From Oscillospiraceae bacterium (lineage in GTDB: Bacteria > Bacillota > Clostridia > Oscillospirales > Oscillospiraceae), in contig JAFXXH010000003.1 of the NCBI GenBank assembly GCA_017542425.1, positions 1 through 45,046 of the forward strand: 45,046 bases of DNA, written 5' to 3'. The translations under genes were made by a program, and so were the position numbers. Every line of letters starts with the position of its first letter. The stretch's first letter is position 1. The notes under the pieces are model-generated. The model searched no databases. It saw only the letters and a program-made list of their open reading frames with translations, and was not told where the DNA came from. Positions 33,701-40,248 of the stretch are shown here, piece by piece.

Positions 33701-34982
33701 GGACTGCACCGTGACGGCCCAGACCTCCCAGATGATGGACTTCACCAGCTTCTCCGCCTCCGGCCTCTCCGTGGCCGTCAGCGGCGGAGACCTGGAGCGC
33801 CTGGCGGACATCGCCGCCCAGGTGGCGGACGTGATCCGCGGCGTGGAGGGCTTCGGCGCCGTCTCCGACGGCAGCGAGGACGCGGGGGACACCCTGCGGC
33901 TGCGGATCGACAAGGACAAGGCCATGGAGTACGGCCTGACCGTGGCTCAGATTTACGCGGAGATCGCCACGCGCTTGCAGACCAGCGTCCGCAGCACCAC
34001 CATCACCGCCGACGGCCTGGACATGACCGTCACCGTCTCCGACGAGACCGACATGCTGACCAGGGAGAAGCTGCTGGAGCTGGAGTTCACCCCCGCCTCC
34101 CTGGGCGGGGAGGCTCTGGGCGAGGACTATGCCTTTTCCCAGGGCGGGGAAGGGGAGACCGAGACCGAACAGACCGCCACCCACCGCCTGGGCGAGTTTG
34201 CCCGCCTGGAGGAGACGAAATCGCCCAGCACCATCCGCCGCAGCGACCTGAGCCGGGAGATCACCGTCAGCGCAGAGACCCTGCCGGGCTACAACACCAC
34301 GGTCCTGTCCCGCGCCCTGGCCCCGGCCCTGGAGGAACTGGCGGCGAACCTGCCCCACGGCTATTCCATCCATGTGGGCGGCGAGAGCGAACAGGTCAAC
34401 GACATGATCTCCCAAATGGCGCTGCTGGCCCTGCTGGGCCTGCTGCTGATCTATCTCATCATGGTGGCACAGTTCCAGAGCCTCCTGAGCCCCTTCATCA
34501 TCCTCTTCACCGTCCCCCTGGCCTTTACCGGCGGGATGCTGGCGCTGATTCTGGCCGGGCGGCAGCTGACCATGCTGGACATCATGGGCTTCCTGATCCT
34601 GATGGGTACGGTGGTGAACAACGGCATCGTCTTCGTGGACTACGCCAACCGGCTGCGCCTGGGCGGCCTGGAGAAGCGCGAAGCCCTAGTGGTCACGGGT
34701 CAGACCCGGATGCGCCCGATCCTGATGACCACCCTGACCACCATCCTGGCCATGGCCATGCTGATCTTTGGGGACGACATGGGCAGCGAGCTGGGCGGCA
34801 GCATGGCCATCGTCATCACCGGCGGTCTGCTCTACGCCACGCTGATGACCCTCTTCATCATCCCCATCCTCTACGACATCCTCTACCGCCGCCAGCCCCA
34901 TGTGGTGGACGTGGGGGAGGATTTGGACGAGGAACAGGACGACGCGGCGGAGTACCTGGCCGGCAGGCAACAGGAAAGCTGA
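30723..34982 (+). CDS. RND-family exporter with a large helical insertion in the porter domain
   Basis: 1419 aa; usual HAE1/SwrC-type pumps have about 1050. TM1 lies at 8-28. Residues ~32-190 form the first porter subdomain. Residues about 191-550 are an added Ala/Leu/Glu/Arg-rich, coiled-coil-like stretch, after which the normal porter, TM2-6 (about 680-880), second porter and TM8-12 follow. TM4 has GMLVDNSIVVLEN (Asp-Asn where AcrB has Asp-Asp), and the TM10 region has VVNNGIVFVDY, lacking the AcrB Lys, both as in Gram-positive relatives. It is probably proton-driven export of lipids, lipopeptides or drugs. No adaptor or outer-membrane partner is encoded nearby. GGGGGAGGG precedes the ATG. 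A TATACT -10 lies at 30671-30676 with no good -35, so activation by a regulator is possible. Confidence 0.9.
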   Translation: MEKLSVKKPFTVLVAVIAVIALGVVSLTNMATDLLPQLSLPYLMVLTTYPGASPERVESELTVPMEQALGTVKNVTSVSSVSAENYGLVQLSLAADTDMDSAMVNVTSAVNRVAAGLPEDAGTPSVIELSMDMLATLYIAVGREDYDIYELSEYVDQEIIPYFQRLDGVASVTAVGLVERSVLVELNGEKIAELNGRILERANGALAQARERLDAARTEVQAGLDALETQERRFGETLASTLFAQLNAPSEELSARLRSTLGELSGALDALDGAMDGVMDGIEMPELDGTGLSEIVSELEAAAAALSPEADTLEETLEDARLLLETLRTIADTQEAAPGVSDLRTALERAERARSAAAAALLRGDLETMRHELETFRAATEEASRMVRDMTGALRESAAELPALRQRLDWLRADFRQIANELSAGGGAATAFSHLSNAYGRIVALSTELWTLLDQLDGLEAGAQLSDQTAGLRDLLTALGERSEELPALLGTLETLLAQLTQGQLDAALAFGEASRQLAQAQSQLQSAEAQYEQARAKALEGANMDALVNAATLSKLIYAQNFSMPAGYVADEQGHSWLLRVGEEYESREDIAGALLADIDGVGPVRLTDIADITLIDNALDSYARLNGEGGIMLCIYKGSTAGTNAVSRSCQQAMEELQQRDGALRLVRLVDQGKYITIIINSILNSMLLGALLAVLVLALFLRDLRPTFVVALSIPLSVLFALVLMYFTGLSLNMMTLSGLALGIGMLVDNSIVVLENIVRLRARGLAAPRAAVQGTKQVAGAILASTLTTVSVFFPIVFTSGTVRDMLLPLSLAVSYCLVASLLVAMTLIPASTSTLLRRVQPRPNRLMERVQRRYGLWLRWCLKHKALPLLGSVALLVLALLRLLSIGIVILPDFTGDSVNVSITVPEDMERSEAYRRADQVMERLLELEGIDSVGIMDSSSVVSSVGITTGGGGSFGSFVCYATVPEGTSSGTLRRLCREAEERCADLDCTVTAQTSQMMDFTSFSASGLSVAVSGGDLERLADIAAQVADVIRGVEGFGAVSDGSEDAGDTLRLRIDKDKAMEYGLTVAQIYAEIATRLQTSVRSTTITADGLDMTVTVSDETDMLTREKLLELEFTPASLGGEALGEDYAFSQGGEGETETEQTATHRLGEFARLEETKSPSTIRRSDLSREITVSAETLPGYNTTVLSRALAPALEELAANLPHGYSIHVGGESEQVNDMISQMALLALLGLLLIYLIMVAQFQSLLSPFIILFTVPLAFTGGMLALILAGRQLTMLDIMGFLILMGTVVNNGIVFVDYANRLRLGGLEKREALVVTGQTRMRPILMTTLTTILAMAMLIFGDDMGSELGGSMAIVITGGLLYATLMTLFIIPILYDILYRRQPHVVDVGEDLDEEQDDAAEYLAGRQQES

Positions 34983-34984
34983 AC

Positions 34985-35025
34985 ATGAAACAGCGGAAGA
35001 CCGAAAAAACCTTCCGCTGTTTCAT
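34985..35025 (+). terminator. Hairpin terminator of the RND gene
   Basis: A perfect 15-bp stem ATGAAACAGCGGAAG/CTTCCGCTGTTTCAT starts 3 nt after the stop. The T-rich 3' strand (TTTCATTGCTAT) makes a moderate terminator. Confidence 0.65.
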
Positions 35026-35087
35026 TGCTATACCGCTCCAAATCCTTCCTCCAGCGGGGAAAGGGCACGGGAATGGGCGTTGTGATC

Positions 35088-35159
35088 TGTAGGGGCCGGC
35101 GTCCCCGACGGCCCCGCAGCATCCTCCGAAGCTTTGATTTCACCTCCGGCGAATCCGCA
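35088..35159 (+). repeat. TGTAGGG/GGCGAATCCGCA module 1 of the 35-kb cluster
   Basis: TGTAGGGG, the stem GGGGCCG/CGGCCCC around CGTCCCCG, then CGCAGCA, a variable part, and GGCGAATCCGCA at the end. Confidence 0.65.
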
Positions 35160-35167
35160 TACGCCCC

Positions 35168-35238
35168 GTAGGGAACGCCGTCCCCGGCACGCCGCGCAGC
35201 AGCACCGAATTCAATTGCCCACCTGTGGCGAAACCGCA
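35168..35238 (+). repeat. Module 2, with a mismatched hybrid hairpin
   Basis: The left arm GGGAACGCCG is that of the GGAACGCCG/CGGCGTTCC type. The right arm CGGCACGCC is that of the GGCGTGCCG/CGGCACGCC type. Only GCCG/CGGC still pairs. It is followed by GCGCAGCAGCACC and GGCGAAACCGCA. Confidence 0.65.
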
Positions 35239-35248
35239 CCCGTCCGCC

Positions 35249-35393
35249 TGTAGGGAAAGGGCTTGCCCTTTCCGCGCAGCAGCACCCACGACATGGAACG
35301 ACGTCGGGCGAATCCGCACCCGCTTGCGAATTCGCCCGACGTTTTATAAATCCGAGGTGTTGCTGCCGGGGCGTCGGGACGCCGCCCCCTACA
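35249..35393. repeat. Composite of two opposed modules (3 and 4), copy A
   Basis: Module 3 (+, 35249-35318; stem GGAAAGGGC-TT-GCCCTTTCC) ends ACGTCGGGCGAATCCGCA. Six bases on, module 4 (-, 35325-35393) begins TGCGAATTCGCCCGACGT, its near-perfect reverse complement. The whole unit of 145 bp runs from TGTAGGG to CCCTACA, so it has terminal inverted repeats, as a MITE would. No ORF. Confidence 0.7.
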
Positions 35394-35416
35394 AGGTCGC
35401 TGTGGGTTCGTCCTTT

Positions 35417-35611
35417 CCTTCCCCCAGCGGGGGAAGGTGGCATCCGCCGATCCCCCGCGAGGCGGATGACGGAAGAGGGAGAACGTGACCGCTAGCAAAC
35501 GGCAAAAAACGTTGCATCTTCCCACGGCTGCGGTCATTTTCACATGGCGGTCCCGTCACGTTCTCTCTCCTGCCGCCCTTGTGGACGGCACCCTCCCCCG
35601 CTGGGGGAGGG
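35417..35611 (-). repeat. 195-bp structured element, copy 2 (inverted)
   Basis: Reverse complement of the element at 19138-19333 with about 90% identity by eye. The bounding CCTTCCCCC-AGC-GGGGGAAGG and CCCTCCCCC-GCT-GGGGGAGGG hairpins are intact. In this copy the inner stem GAGAACGTGAC/GTCACGTTCTC is perfect over 11 bp, whereas copy 1 has a mismatch and a wobble. The centre differs (ACGTTTTTTGCCGT against ACGATTTAATCGT). Confidence 0.7.
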
Positions 35612-35667
35612 ACCGGGAGAGGGCACCTTGGATGACCGCCAACTCCCCGGCGAATCCGCACGCACCC

Positions 35668-35738
35668 TGTAGGGCGTGCCGACCCGGCACGCCGCGCAGC
35701 AGCACCGAATTCAATTGCCTACCTGCGGCGAATCCGCA
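35668..35738 (+). repeat. Module 5
   Basis: TGTAGGGCGTGCCG-ACC-CGGCACGCC (9-bp stem), GCGCAGCAGCACC, GAATTCAATTGCC and GGCGAATCCGCA. A solitary GGCGAATCCGCA tail at 35649-35660 just before it may be the remnant of another module cut by the structured element. Confidence 0.65.
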
Positions 35739-35748
35739 CCCGCCCTCC

Positions 35749-35897
35749 TGTAGGGAAAGGGCTTGCCCTTTCCGCGCAGCAGCAGCCACGACATGGAACG
35801 ACGTCGGGCAAATCCGCAACACGTTTGCGAATTCGCCCGACGTTTTCCGAAAACCGGGGGATTGCTGCGCGGAACGCCGAGGACGGCGTTCCCTACA
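35749..35897. repeat. Composite of two opposed modules (6 and 7), copy B
   Basis: Module 6 (+, 35749-35818) is nearly identical to module 3. Module 7 (-, 35826-35897) has the stem GGAACGCCG-TCCT-CGGCGTTCC. Same TGTAGGG...CCCTACA layout as copy A, 149 bp. Together with part of the preceding module, 35683-35846 repeats 35183-35345 at a distance of 500 bp. Confidence 0.7.
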
Positions 35898-35907
35898 GAG
35901 AGGTGTG

Positions 35908-35972
35908 TGCAAATTCGCCGGATGTTTGGCAAAAACCGGGGTGCTGCTGTCGGCGCGCCGGACAAGAGCGCC
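35908..35972 (-). repeat. Decayed module 8
   Basis: TGCAAATTCGCCGGATGT and GGTGCTGCTG are recognisable in minus orientation, but the CCCTACA end is lost. It abuts the P-type ATPase stop. Confidence 0.5.
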
Positions 35973-35981
35973 GCGGCAAAC

Positions 35982-37847
35982 TCACTTCCCCCGCAGCGCC
36001 CGCATGGCGTTCAGCACCGACAGCACGCAAACCCCCACGTCCGCAAAGGACGCCATCCACATGGTAGCGCCTCCCGCCACCGCCAGGGCCAGCACCGCCA
36101 GCTTCACCGCCAGGGCGAAGACGATGTTCTCCCGGACGATTCTGCCCGTCCGCCGGGCGATGCGCAGGGCCTCGGGCAGCTTGCCGGGGCGGTCGTCCAT
36201 CAGCACCAGGTCGGCGGCCTCCATGGCCGCGTCGGCGCCCAGCGCGCCCATGGCCGCACCCACGTCGGCCCGCGCCAGGGCCGGGGCGTCGTTGATTCCG
36301 TCGCCCACATAGAGCAGCGTTCCCCGGCGGGGCTGGGCCAGCAGCCGTTCCAGCTCCCGCAGCTTGTCGGCGGGCAGCAGCTCGGCGCAGGTCTCGTCGA
36401 TGTTCAGCTCCGCCGCCACGGCCTCCGCCGCCGCCTTGCGGTCCCCGCTGAGCATCACGGTTTTGCGCACGCCCAGGGCCCGCAGCTGCTGCAAAGCCTC
36501 ATGCGCGTCGGGCTTCACCGCGTCGGCCACCACCAGGCTGCCCAGATAGCGCCCCTCTTCCGCCACATGGACTACGCTGCCCGCCTCCGCCGGAATGGCG
36601 CAGAGGACGCCGTGTTCCTGCATCAGCGCCGGCGTGCCGGCCAGAACCTGTTTGCCGTCCACCGTGGCGCTGATCCCCCGCCCGGCGGTCTCGCCCGCGT
36701 CCCGAACCCGTTCCACGGCGGGGACCGCCTCGGCCCCATCCGGGCGGCGCTCCGTCCAGTAGCGCCGCAGCGCGGCGGCGATGGGGTGGTCGCTGTACGC
36801 CTCCGCCAGCGCCGCAGTCTCCGCCAGTTCAGCCGCGCCCGTCTCCCCGGCGGGGTGGACGGCCACGACCCGAAAGCTGCCGTTGGTCAGAGTGCCGGTC
36901 TTGTCAAACACCGCCGTGTCCACACGGGACAAAGCCTCCAGATAACTGCCGCCTTTGACCAGAATGCCCCGGCGGCTGGCCCCGCCGATGCCCCCCAGGG
37001 TGGCCAGGGGGATGCTGATGAGCAGGGCGCAGGGGCAGCTTGTGACCAGGAAGATCAGCGCCCGGTGGACCCAGGCGGCCCAGTCTCCGGTGACGAGGCC
37101 ACCGATCAGCGCCAGGGCCAGGGCCGTGCAGACCACCACCGGCGTATACCAGGCGGCGAAGCGGGTGATGAAGGTCTCGCTGCGGGACTTGTTGGCGGCG
37201 GACTCCTCCACCAGCTCCAGGATGCGGCTGACCGTGCTCTCGCCGTACTCCTTCGTCACCCGCAGCCGCAGCAGCCCGTGCAGGTTCACGCAGCCGGACA
37301 GCACCGCGTCCCCCGGCCCGGCCTTCCGGGGCAGACTTTCCCCAGTGAGGGCGGCGGTGTCCAGCGCGCTTTCGCCCTCCAGGACCAGCCCGTCCAGCGG
37401 CACCCGCTCCCCCGGCTTCACCAGAATCTCGTCGCCCACGGCCAGGTCTTCCGGGTCGCACTGGACAAGCTGTCCGTCCCGCTCCACGTTGGCGTAGTCG
37501 GGCCGGATGTCCATCAGCGCGGCGATGCTCCGCCGGGATTTTCCCACGGCCAGATGCTCCAGCAGCTCGCCGATCTGGAACAGCAGCATGACAAACACCG
37601 CCTCCGGGTACTCCCCGATGGCGAAAGCGCCCAGGGTGGCCACGCTCATCAGGAACTTCTCGTCGAAGACGTTCCCCCGCAGGATGTTCCGCGCCGCGCT
37701 CCACAGCACGTCATAGCCCGCCAGACCGTAGGGCAGGAGAAAGGCCAGGCCCCTCCAGGGGCCCTCCAGCGGCAGGAGCCAGGCCAGCACCAGCAGCCCG
37801 GCACTCAGCGGGATGCGCCACAGCAGGCGCTTTTGCTTGCCCTTCAT
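35982..37847 (-). CDS. P1B-type heavy-metal-exporting ATPase (ZntA/CadA-like)
   Basis: 621 aa. ATP-driven export of a divalent soft metal (Zn, Cd, Pb) through the plasma membrane. Motifs: actuator TGES, metal-channel SCPCAL in TM6, phosphorylation DKTGTLT, nucleotide-binding SDHP, hinge GDGINDAPAL, and a C-terminal FADVGVCVLSVLNAMR segment typical of Zn/Cd pumps. The N-terminal metal-binding domain is absent, and a separate 69-aa HMA protein is encoded 15 nt upstream. Third gene of arsR-HMA-ATPase, with a spacing of 15-18 nt. Specificity for Zn/Cd/Pb is inferred from the repressor's ligand set. Confidence 0.93.
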   Translation of the reverse strand: MKGKQKRLLWRIPLSAGLLVLAWLLPLEGPWRGLAFLLPYGLAGYDVLWSAARNILRGNVFDEKFLMSVATLGAFAIGEYPEAVFVMLLFQIGELLEHLAVGKSRRSIAALMDIRPDYANVERDGQLVQCDPEDLAVGDEILVKPGERVPLDGLVLEGESALDTAALTGESLPRKAGPGDAVLSGCVNLHGLLRLRVTKEYGESTVSRILELVEESAANKSRSETFITRFAAWYTPVVVCTALALALIGGLVTGDWAAWVHRALIFLVTSCPCALLISIPLATLGGIGGASRRGILVKGGSYLEALSRVDTAVFDKTGTLTNGSFRVVAVHPAGETGAAELAETAALAEAYSDHPIAAALRRYWTERRPDGAEAVPAVERVRDAGETAGRGISATVDGKQVLAGTPALMQEHGVLCAIPAEAGSVVHVAEEGRYLGSLVVADAVKPDAHEALQQLRALGVRKTVMLSGDRKAAAEAVAAELNIDETCAELLPADKLRELERLLAQPRRGTLLYVGDGINDAPALARADVGAAMGALGADAAMEAADLVLMDDRPGKLPEALRIARRTGRIVRENIVFALAVKLAVLALAVAGGATMWMASFADVGVCVLSVLNAMRALRGK

Positions 37848-37862
37848 CCCGTCCGCCCCCTC

Positions 37863-38072
37863 TCAGCCCAGCAGCTCGAAGTCCGCGTCCACCCGCTTGC
37901 AGGTCTTCACGATGTCGGGCAGCAGCGCCGCCGGGTCCTCGGCCTCAACCGTCAGCTTCTGGGTCAGATAGCTGACCGTGGCCCGCTGGATGCCCGCCAG
38001 CTTCTGAAGGGCGCTTTCCATTTTGGCCGCGCAGTTGGCGCAGTCCACCTCGATGCGATAAATCTTCTTCAT
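37863..38072 (-). CDS. Heavy-metal-associated (HMA) domain protein, metallochaperone
   Basis: 69 aa, a single ferredoxin-like HMA domain with the metal loop CANC (Cys11, Cys14) instead of the more common CxxC with Thr. It probably hands metal to the ATPase encoded next, replacing the domain that pump lacks. GGGAGGATATACGAG precedes the ATG. Located 18 nt after arsR. Confidence 0.9.
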   Translation of the reverse strand: MKKIYRIEVDCANCAAKMESALQKLAGIQRATVSYLTQKLTVEAEDPAALLPDIVKTCKRVDADFELLG

Positions 38073-38090
38073 CTCGTATATCCTCCCATC

Positions 38091-38456
38091 TCAATGAGAC
38101 TCTTCCAGATGCTCCTTGGCCATGCCGATGATGGTCTCCACATGCCCGTCGGCCAGGGAATAGCAGACCGTCTTCCCAGTCCGCCGGGAGCGGATCAGCC
38201 GGGCCTGGCGCAGCACCTTCAGCTGGTAACTGACGGCGGGCTGGCTCAGCCCCAGCACCCCCGCGATGTCGCAGACGCAGAGGGGCGCACGGCTCAGAAG
38301 ATAGAGAATGCGGATGCGCGTGGAGTCCCCAAAGGTCTTAAAGAGTTCCGCCATGTCGCTGAGTTCCGTCTCGTCCGGCATCTCCTGCCGCGCCAGCGCC
38401 GCAGCGGAGTGGTCATGCTGTCCCGCACACACAGGCAGCAGCTCCCATTCATCCAT
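38091..38456 (-). CDS. ArsR/SmtB-family metal-sensing repressor (CadC/CzrA-like)
   Basis: 121 aa, a winged-helix dimer that leaves its operator when metal binds. Two metal sites can be read. An alpha3N-type set is Cys10, His14/His16 with Cys60 and Cys62 (LCVCD), like CadC for Cd/Pb. An alpha5-type set is Asp103, His105, His116 and Glu119 (D-x-H...H-x2-E), exactly the SmtB/CzrA Zn spacing. The recognition helix is LSQPAVSYQLKVL. It heads the HMA-ATPase operon, and a palindrome at 38482-38501 is the probable operator. GGAGG upstream supports start 38456. Confidence 0.92.
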   Translation of the reverse strand: MDEWELLPVCAGQHDHSAAALARQEMPDETELSDMAELFKTFGDSTRIRILYLLSRAPLCVCDIAGVLGLSQPAVSYQLKVLRQARLIRSRRTGKTVCYSLADGHVETIIGMAKEHLEESH

Positions 38457-38481
38457 CCGTCCTCGCCTCCGTCTCTTCGAT

Positions 38482-38501
38482 ATATAAACAATCGTTTATA
38501 T
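38482..38501 (-). promoter_or_regulatory. Operator palindrome and promoter of the arsR-HMA-ATPase operon
   Basis: ATATAAACAATCGTTTATAT, 8-bp arms, fits the AT-rich inverted repeats bound by SmtB/CadC-type repressors. A minus-strand TTAACA (38506-38501) with TATATC 16 bp on would place the operator over the spacer and -10, as expected for repression. It is 25 nt before arsR. Confidence 0.75.
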
Positions 38502-38581
38502 GTTAAGCCAATCATATACCCCGCCGCAGCCCCTGTCAAGCCCCCGGCGGGGAAAAGTGAAAAGAAAGAGGCTGGACCCCC

Positions 38582-38651
38582 GTAGGGGATGGCGTCCCCG
38601 ACATCCCCGCAGCAACACCGCAGTCCAGCTCCAACCCCCGGCGAATCCGCA
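38582..38651 (+). repeat. Module 12 (38.6-kb tandem array, unit 1)
   Basis: GTAGGGGATG...CATCCCC stem around CGTCCCCG, then CGCAGCAACACC and GGCGAATCCGCA. Confidence 0.65.
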
Positions 38652-38659
38652 AGTGCTCG

Positions 38660-38729
38660 GTAGGGAACGCCGTCCCCGGCGTTCCGCGCAGCAACACAGA
38701 ACCGAAGCAACCCGTCAGGCGAATCCGCA
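38660..38729 (+). repeat. Module 13 (tandem array, unit 2)
   Basis: GTAGGGAACGCCG-TCCC-CGGCGTTCC stem, then GCGCAGCAACAC and GGCGAATCCGCA. Same orientation, 78 bp after the previous unit. Confidence 0.65.
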
Positions 38730-38737
38730 CATCCCCC

Positions 38738-38790
38738 GTAGGGCGTGCCGACCCGGCACGCCGCCAGCGCCGCCAAATCAAAGCCACGAC
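38738..38790 (+). repeat. Module 14 (tandem array, unit 3, truncated)
   Basis: GTAGGGCGTGCCG-ACC-CGGCACGCC stem, 78 bp after unit 2. The tail box is lost just before the mnmE terminator. Confidence 0.6.
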
Positions 38791-38802
38791 CCACCAAAAA
38801 CC

Positions 38803-38833
38803 AAAAAATCGGAGCAGCCCGAACGGCTGCTCC
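38803..38833 (-). terminator. Terminator of mnmE
   Basis: GGAGCAGCC/GGCTGCTCC with the loop CGAAC. On the minus strand it is followed by GATTTTTTGGTTTTTGG. It begins 16 nt past the mnmE stop. Confidence 0.88.
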
Positions 38834-38848
38834 ATCTTCATCCACCTG

Positions 38849-40210
38849 TCATTTCCCCACGCAAAACCGCGCAAAGATCTGTTCCGTCACGTCCGCCCGG
38901 ACGCTTCTTCCACTCAGTTCCCCCAAAGCCCCCATGGCCGCTTCCACCTCGGTCAGCACGGCGTCGGGGGGGAAGCCCTGCTCTATGGCCTCCCGGGCGG
39001 CGGCCACGCTCTCCCTGGCCCGGCCCACGGCCTCTGCCTGGCGGGCGATGGTGAGGATCTCCCCGGCGACCCGGGTTTCCGGCGGGGGCAGCAGCTTCTC
39101 CACCGCCTCCGTCAGCGCGTCCAGCCCCGCCCCGGTCTTCGCCGAGAGGGGCAGAGCGCGCCCGGCCTCAGCCTCCGGCCAGACAGCCTGGGGCAGGTCG
39201 CATTTGCTTCGGAGCAGGAGGGTGGGCGCGGCGGCCTCCGCTTCCGAGAGCAGGGCGGCGTCTTCCTCCGTGAAAGGCCCGCTCCCGTCGCAGAGCAGCA
39301 GCACCAGCTCCGCCTCCGCCATGGCCGCCCGGCTGCGTTCCACGCCGATGCGCTCCACCGCGTCGGCGGTCTCCCGCAGTCCGGCGGTGTCGATGAGCCG
39401 CAGCAGCGTCCCTCCCAGCTGGCAGCGCTCGGCAATGGTGTCCCGGGTGGTGCCGGGGACCTCGGTGACGATGGCTCGCTCATAGCCCAGCAGGGCGTTC
39501 AGCAGGGAACTCTTTCCGGCGTTGGGCCGCCCCACAATGGCCGTGGGGACCCCGCCGGAGATCACGTTCCTGCGCCCGAAGCTGGCCTCCAGCCGGGCAA
39601 GCTCCGTCTCGGCATTTCTGAGCGACGATGCGTAGGCGGAGAGGGTGAAGTCCTCCACGTCCTCGTCGGGGAAGTCCACCACCGCATGATAGTGGCTGGA
39701 GATCTCCCGCAGGGCCTCATAGATGGCGTCGGTCCGGCGGAGAATGGCCCCGCCCAGCTGCCCCGCCGCGTTCCGGGCGGCCAGCGCGCTTTCGGCGTGG
39801 ATCAGGTCGATGACCGCCTCCGCCTGCACCAGGTCCATGCGCCCGTTCAGAAAGGCGCGCCTGGTGAACTCTCCCGCCCCGGCCTGCCGCGCCCCGGCGG
39901 CAAACAGCGCCTCCAGGCCCAGCCGCAGCACCATGGGGGAGCCGTGGCACTGGAACTCGGCGCAGTCCTCGCCTGTGTAGCTGTGTGGTCCCCGGGAGAC
40001 GGTGCAGAGGCAGAGGTCCAGGGTTTCGCCGCGCTGGTCCACCAGCGCGCCGTAGACCAGCTCCCGGTCGGGCCGCTGCCCCATGGGCGCGCCCCGGAAG
40101 GGCCGGAACACCCGCTCCGCCAGCGCCAGCGCCCCGTCGCCGGAGAGCCGGAGAATGCCGATGCCCGCCGGGACAAGCCCGGTGGCAATGGCCGCAATGG
40201 GTTCAGACAT
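38849..40210 (-). CDS. mnmE: tRNA-modification GTPase MnmE (TrmE)
   Basis: 453 aa, full length. With MnmG it adds carboxymethylaminomethyl to U34 of tRNAs reading NNA/NNG codons. The N-terminal tetrahydrofolate-binding domain (1-118) and helical domain frame a GTPase with G1 GRPNAGKSS (227-235), G2 GTTRDT, G3 DTAG and G4 SKCD (Ser replaces the usual Asn). The protein ends in FCVGK with the conserved Cys450. It is usually next to khpB and mnmG; here it stands 15 kb away after rex and an SLH gene, with no mnmG. GAGG lies about 9 nt before the ATG. Confidence 0.96.
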   Translation of the reverse strand: MSEPIAAIATGLVPAGIGILRLSGDGALALAERVFRPFRGAPMGQRPDRELVYGALVDQRGETLDLCLCTVSRGPHSYTGEDCAEFQCHGSPMVLRLGLEALFAAGARQAGAGEFTRRAFLNGRMDLVQAEAVIDLIHAESALAARNAAGQLGGAILRRTDAIYEALREISSHYHAVVDFPDEDVEDFTLSAYASSLRNAETELARLEASFGRRNVISGGVPTAIVGRPNAGKSSLLNALLGYERAIVTEVPGTTRDTIAERCQLGGTLLRLIDTAGLRETADAVERIGVERSRAAMAEAELVLLLCDGSGPFTEEDAALLSEAEAAAPTLLLRSKCDLPQAVWPEAEAGRALPLSAKTGAGLDALTEAVEKLLPPPETRVAGEILTIARQAEAVGRARESVAAAREAIEQGFPPDAVLTEVEAAMGALGELSGRSVRADVTEQIFARFCVGK

Positions 40211-40248
40211 GGGAAATACCTCGCTGTGCCATGGAGATGATACCGCGC

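Noticed and set aside
35088..35972. CRISPR array
   Set aside because: Repeats are palindromic, vary in the middle, occur in both orientations, and spacing is irregular. No cas genes are in the window.
35763..38585. Plus-strand open frame of 940 codons
   Set aside because: Antisense to the P-type ATPase, HMA and arsR genes and running through repeats; composition is that of a shadow frame.
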